A DNA stretch of 64,000 bases from Candidatus Choladousia intestinavium (GTDB taxonomy: Bacteria > Bacillota > Clostridia > Lachnospirales > Lachnospiraceae): the NCBI GenBank assembly GCA_018712785.1, contig DVGK01000160.1:1-64000 (forward strand). The letters run 5' to 3'. Positions within the stretch are counted from its first letter, which is position 1. Each line of letters begins with the position of its first letter. The notes below the pieces were generated by a model. The model was not told where the DNA came from and did not search any database. It saw only the letters and a list, made by a program, of their open reading frames with translations. Positions 60,549 to 64,000 of the stretch are shown here, piece after piece. The position numbers and the translations under genes were made by a program.

Positions 60549-61529
60549 ATGGCTTCGAATAATAAAAAGAAAATCCTGGGAATGGAACAGGATAAGTTTA
60601 ATATGTTTATGGGTAAATATGGAATTGGTATTATTCTGATCGGCATGGTAATTATCATAGCCATTATGAAGCCGATGTTTATCAGACCCGGCAACCTGCT
60701 GAATATTTTTACCCAGATTTCCATTAACGGACTGATCGCTTACGGCATGTGCCTGGCCATTACCACCGGCGGCATTGACCTGACCGTAGGCGCGCAGCTG
60801 GCTCTTGTAAGCTGCATTCTCGGACAGCTTGTAGGCGTCAGAGAATGGGGATACCTGCCGGCCGGCATTGTGGCTGTGGCGGTAGCCGGACTGTTCGGTT
60901 TCCTGAACGGTGTGCTGATTTCAAAGTTTGATATGTTCCCCTTCGTGGTTACTCTGTCTACGCAGCTGATTGTCCGCAGTATCGCGCAGATCATCAGCAG
61001 CGGTCAGGCGGTGTCCATGGCGGATCCGGCTTTTAAGGCAATTTACGCAGGAAAGTTCGGCCCCATTCCAAGGCCCATTATCTATCTGGCCATCGTGGTT
61101 GTGATCATGTACATTATTATGCACTGGACCCGCTTCGGGCGCTACGTATACGCAGTGGGAGGCAATGTAAACGCTGCCATAGCCTCCGGAGTGAGTGTAT
61201 TCTGGACGAAGACCATGTGCTATACCATCAGCGGCGTACTGGCAGGACTGGCCGGTATCATCTTCACCAGCAAGACTGGTTCTGCCCAGTCCAACATTGG
61301 TATCGGGTATGAGACGGACGCGGTTGCGGCCTGCGTGCTCGGAGGTACATCCTTCGCGGGCGGAATTTCCACTGCGCCCGGCGTGCTTCTGGGAGCAATT
61401 ATCATCGGATGTATCTATAACGGAATGAACTTCCTGAGAATCGACTCCTACTACCAGTCTCTGGCAAAGGGCGTTGTAATCATAGGAGCAGTTCTTCTTG
61501 ATATGGTAATGAACAAGAAAAACCGGTAA
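60549..61529 (+). CDS. Sugar ABC transporter permease (RbsC type)
   Basis: Membrane permease of 326 residues with about ten helices. Typical RbsC/MglC signatures: GIDLTVGAQLALVSCILG, FPFVVTLSTQLIVRS, TRFGRYVYAVGGNVNAAIAS and GGTSFAGGISTAPGVLLGA. AGGAGGAA ribosome site, 13 bp after the ATPase. Pentose or hexose import. Confidence 0.93.
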   Translation: MASNNKKKILGMEQDKFNMFMGKYGIGIILIGMVIIIAIMKPMFIRPGNLLNIFTQISINGLIAYGMCLAITTGGIDLTVGAQLALVSCILGQLVGVREWGYLPAGIVAVAVAGLFGFLNGVLISKFDMFPFVVTLSTQLIVRSIAQIISSGQAVSMADPAFKAIYAGKFGPIPRPIIYLAIVVVIMYIIMHWTRFGRYVYAVGGNVNAAIASGVSVFWTKTMCYTISGVLAGLAGIIFTSKTGSAQSNIGIGYETDAVAACVLGGTSFAGGISTAPGVLLGAIIIGCIYNGMNFLRIDSYYQSLAKGVVIIGAVLLDMVMNKKNR

Positions 61530-61624
61530 GGGACAGTTTTCGGTACCGGCGGTAAAAATGTATGACATGGAGGATTCCATTGTTATAGAAGCAAAAACTA
61601 TTTAATTAAAAGGAGGAAATTTTT

Positions 61625-62608
61625 ATGAAACTCAAAAAACTTGCGGCGATTTCGATGACTGGGCTTATGGTAATGGGCATGGCTCTTCCGGCAGCGGCTG
61701 AAGAGGCAAAGACCGGCGATGTGAACGGCGACGGCAAGATTGTTGTAGGCTACATTTCCAAGAACCTGGTTGACCCCTTCCACGTACCGATCAATGATGC
61801 GGCGGAAGAGCTTCTTCAGGGTATGGTAGATGACGGAACCATTGATGAGTTTACAGGTATTCTTGATGGAAATACAGACGGCGCGAAGCAGTGCGACCTT
61901 GCTCAGGACTGTATTAACATGGCATGTGACTATGTAATCATTCTTCCCGCTGAGGCAGTAGCTTCTGACCCGGCCGTTACCTCTCTGGTAGATGCGGGCA
62001 CAAAGGTTGTTGTTGTGAATTCCAAGACAGACAGTACCGATGATCTGGCTCTGACCTACTGCGGATCTGATGATGTTTACGCAGGACAGCTTATGGCTGA
62101 GTACGTAATGGAGCAGGTTCCGGACGGCGGCGTTTACGTTCACCTTCAGGGTATCATTGGTAATTCCGCACAGATCCAGCGCGGCGAGGGTATTGTGAAT
62201 ACACTGGATTCTGAGAAGTGGGAGCTGGCGGCAGACGTTCCCTGCGACTGGGCGGCAGACAAGGCTGTAAATGCGGCGCAGGATTATATGGCACAGTACG
62301 GCGATGAACTGAAAGCGATTATCTGTGACAACGATGATATGTCCTCCGCAGCACAGCAGACCTGCAACGAAGCCGGAAGGGAAGATATCGTTTGCATCGG
62401 CGTTGACGGAAACCAGGGTCCTCTGTCTATGATTAAAGAAGGCACACTGGGCGCAACCGTTCTTCAGGACGGCGTAGGCCAGGTAACCGCTGGTATTGAC
62501 GCCATCAAGGCTGATATCGCAGGCGAGACGGTTGAGAAGGAATATGTAGTTCCTTTCGTACTTGTTACCTCTGAGAACGTAGACGAGTACCTTACTGCAG
62601 AAGAGTAA
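61625..62608 (+). CDS. Sugar ABC transporter substrate-binding protein
   Basis: Periplasmic-binding-type (RbsB/Peripla_BP_4) protein of 327 residues. Signal peptide with cleavage after ALPAAA; as in the other binding protein of this window, no lipobox Cys is present. Motifs: VGYISKNLVDPFHVPIN, QCDLAQDCINMACDYVIILP, VYVHLQGIIGNSAQIQR, IICDNDDMSSAAQQTCNEAG and GVDGNQGPLSMIKEGTLGAT. A hydrophilic segment GDVNGDGKIVV near the N-terminus resembles a calcium-binding dockerin-like loop. Strong AAGGAGG site; transcription ends at 62691-62720. Confidence 0.92.
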   Translation: MKLKKLAAISMTGLMVMGMALPAAAEEAKTGDVNGDGKIVVGYISKNLVDPFHVPINDAAEELLQGMVDDGTIDEFTGILDGNTDGAKQCDLAQDCINMACDYVIILPAEAVASDPAVTSLVDAGTKVVVVNSKTDSTDDLALTYCGSDDVYAGQLMAEYVMEQVPDGGVYVHLQGIIGNSAQIQRGEGIVNTLDSEKWELAADVPCDWAADKAVNAAQDYMAQYGDELKAIICDNDDMSSAAQQTCNEAGREDIVCIGVDGNQGPLSMIKEGTLGATVLQDGVGQVTAGIDAIKADIAGETVEKEYVVPFVLVTSENVDEYLTAEE

Positions 62609-62690
62609 AATGTAAAAAGAGCTGGAAGGAGCGGAGAGTACGCGGCGCGGACTTTTGCCTTCCGGGAATAAAAGCTCACAGAGAGATTTG

Positions 62691-62720
62691 GGGCTGTCGG
62701 ATTAATCCGGCAGCCCTTTT
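62691..62720 (+). terminator. Terminator of the sugar ABC operon
   Basis: GGGCTGTCGGA, TTAA, TCCGGCAGCCC, TTTT. One mismatch-free stem apart from a T-G pair. Strong intrinsic terminator. Confidence 0.88.
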
Positions 62721-62733
62721 AATATACTGAAAG

Positions 62734-62774
62734 AAAAACGGGCAGGGAGAAAATGAATATTTTCTTCCTGCCCG
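62734..62774 (-). terminator. Terminator of the ADP-dependent kinase gene
   Basis: Minus strand CGGGCAGGAAGAAAAT (62774-62759), ATTC loop, ATTTTCTCCCTGCCCG (62754-62739), then TTTTTCTTT. Long stem with a U-run; lies 45 bp after the stop at 62819. Confidence 0.88.
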
Positions 62775-62818
62775 ACGGCATATTTTCATAGAAAAAGTTT
62801 GAAGCATCCCCGTCCGCT

Positions 62819-64000
62819 CTACGGTCTGGGAATGAAAGCGCACTGCACGCCCGCCACAAAGGTATCGCCCAGGCCGATGGTATACTTGGGCTTTTCCATA
62901 TAGCGGGAGGGAACCAGGCAGACGCTGTGCTTCATATCTGTGCTGTCCAGCTCCCTGGCAAAGCGGAGGCCTGTTTCACTTAAAGGACAGGCCAGGGTTT
63001 CCCGGCAGTCCTCCAGCGTTCCGTACCGGCCTGTCCTGGCTCTGGTGCTGGCCATAAGGTTTCCTATAGTCAACCCCTTTTCTATTTTGACGCCCCTTAA
63101 TTCTTTTCCGTAGTACATGGAATAGTCTTTGGTGTGAAGAATGATGCCGTTTACTTTGTGGCGGTTCAGCACAAGCTCCAGGGCCCGGAGAATGTCCGGA
63201 AGAGAATGTTTGTCCATGGATTCTCCGCATTCCTGGGTATGCACGGCCAGCTCCTCTTCATTCATACCTAAAATATCCACATAGCGGGCCATAGTATGAT
63301 AGACCTCATGCTTTACCTGAGGGCTCAGATAATGGGCGCTCTCAAAATAAAAGATACAGCTGGGATTTCTTTCTTTTAAGGTTCTGTAATGTCTGTCCGC
63401 CTCCTGCAGGCGCTTTTTCAGAAGCTCCACATCCAGGATGGCGTTCAGACCTGAAATGTTGTAGGACAGGATCTGCTCTGCGTGTTCTTCCAGATACCGC
63501 TGAAAACCGGGATCAATCCGCAGATCTTTGTGGATGGTGTCATAATCCATGATCAGTCGGTTGGATAAGGGGACTGTGCAGGTCTTTTGGCCGATCCGGA
63601 AGGTGTCGCCCTTTGTGTATTGAAGAATCATATGATAGACCGGCATATCATCAGTGGCGATTTCCATAATAGGAACGGGACGTCCGTCCTTGATGGTATA
63701 CAGCTCCGGATAATTCATAAGCTCACATACAGGCTGGCACTTATCCGAAATGTGTGCCAGAAGAGGCATGCCTACAGCGGCCAGGGCGGCAGCGCCCTGA
63801 GCGCCGGTTCCGCCAAGGCCCCGAACTCCGGAAAAATGGCTGTTCAGATAGTCGCAGACCTCAGGCGCTGTTATGTCAATCTCGCCTCCGTCCCCCTGCA
63901 GCAGATAAGCGGCGGTGATCCGGGCCAGATCCTGCAGGCTGTCAATGGAATCTTCGGGAGATACCCGGGGAGTTTCCTTCAGGTATTCTTCGAGAAGACA
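62819..64000 (-). CDS. ADP-dependent phosphofructokinase/glucokinase family protein (partial)
   Basis: Ribokinase-fold sugar kinase of the ADP_PFK_GK family, which uses ADP as phosphate donor. Seen are the N-terminal-side loop GLGGTGAQGAAALAAVGMPL, YFESAHYLSP, ILHTKDYSMYYGK and the catalytic GLGDTFVAG near the C-terminus (the Asp is the base). The frame is open from the stop at 62819 to base 64000 (at least 393 codons), so the start lies beyond the window; ATG 63769 is internal. It lies next to the sugar importer in convergent orientation. Substrate unknown. Confidence 0.8.
   Translation of the reverse strand, partial: CLLEEYLKETPRVSPEDSIDSLQDLARITAAYLLQGDGGEIDITAPEVCDYLNSHFSGVRGLGGTGAQGAAALAAVGMPLLAHISDKCQPVCELMNYPELYTIKDGRPVPIMEIATDDMPVYHMILQYTKGDTFRIGQKTCTVPLSNRLIMDYDTIHKDLRIDPGFQRYLEEHAEQILSYNISGLNAILDVELLKKRLQEADRHYRTLKERNPSCIFYFESAHYLSPQVKHEVYHTMARYVDILGMNEEELAVHTQECGESMDKHSLPDILRALELVLNRHKVNGIILHTKDYSMYYGKELRGVKIEKGLTIGNLMASTRARTGRYGTLEDCRETLACPLSETGLRFARELDSTDMKHSVCLVPSRYMEKPKYTIGLGDTFVAGVQCAFIPRP

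Noticed and set aside
1-64000. tRNA or rRNA genes, CRISPR arrays, insertion sequences, phage genes
   Set aside because: Looked for and not seen; no transposase, integrase or regular repeat-spacer pattern.

Overview
The window is about 64 kb of chromosome from a spore-forming, low-to-mid GC Firmicute, most likely a member of the Lachnospiraceae (Clostridia). The evidence is sporulation and germination genes (spoVG, a SipL-type SPOCS/LysM protein, GerA-type germinant receptor genes), a DnaD/DnaI primosome, a T-box leader before thrS, GlgC plus GlgD, Clostridia-type small families (DUF5685, DUF1540), and strong AGGAGG ribosome sites with many extended -10 promoters. No rRNA, tRNA, CRISPR array, insertion sequence or prophage was seen. 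Both edges cut genes: the frame of the S41 peptidase at the left and of the ADP-dependent sugar kinase at the right stay open to the ends.

Layout. 1-3.7 kb: C-terminal processing peptidase, a degenerate sigma-like protein, pyruvate kinase. 3.9-9.2 kb: an OmpR-type two-component system, then a zinc-ribbon membrane protein, a DUF5685 protein and a J-domain protein. 9.2-14.1 kb: homocysteine synthase, a YhaO/YhaN-like nuclease pair, endonuclease IV. 14.1-19.1 kb (minus): prs, dnaI, dnaD, murC, with a DnaA-box cluster between dnaD and murC. 19.4-24.7 kb: glgC-glgD, spoVG, plsC and malQ. 24.9-32.1 kb: lipoprotein, sipL, ispE, a GntR regulator, gerA-type gene and a GerB-GerC fusion. 32-41.4 kb: argS, lrgAB, amino-acid ABC transporter, heavy-metal exporter family protein, hslO, nadE.

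41.4-43.1 kb is a decayed patch holding remnants of a LysR and an AraC regulator. 43.1-49.1 kb: secreted phytase-like protein, beta-helix protein, CoA-transferase, and an acetyltransferase with a probable one-base frameshift. 49.1-53.6 kb is translation: T-box, a small membrane ORF, thrS, a DUF1540 gene, then infC-rpmI-rplT with an attenuated leader and an ATT start for infC. 53.7-64 kb is a sugar locus: ribulokinase, class II aldolase, ketose 3-epimerase-like protein, cupin/PMI-like protein, a ribose-type ABC transporter and an ADP-dependent sugar kinase.

Most genes are ordinary chromosomal housekeeping. The signals I rank highest are: a paired, perfectly matching DnaA-box cluster upstream of the primosomal genes; a sigma-like protein without a promoter-reading region; a near-identical leader element placed at the -10 box of two unlinked genes (prs and araB); four helically phased repeats upstream of the operon next to the two-component system; a GerB-GerC fusion; and Asp-rich, prenyl-synthase-like motifs in the DUF5685 protein. 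All identifications come from reading the sequence and from memory of the families; no database search was run, and box counts and alignments were done by hand.
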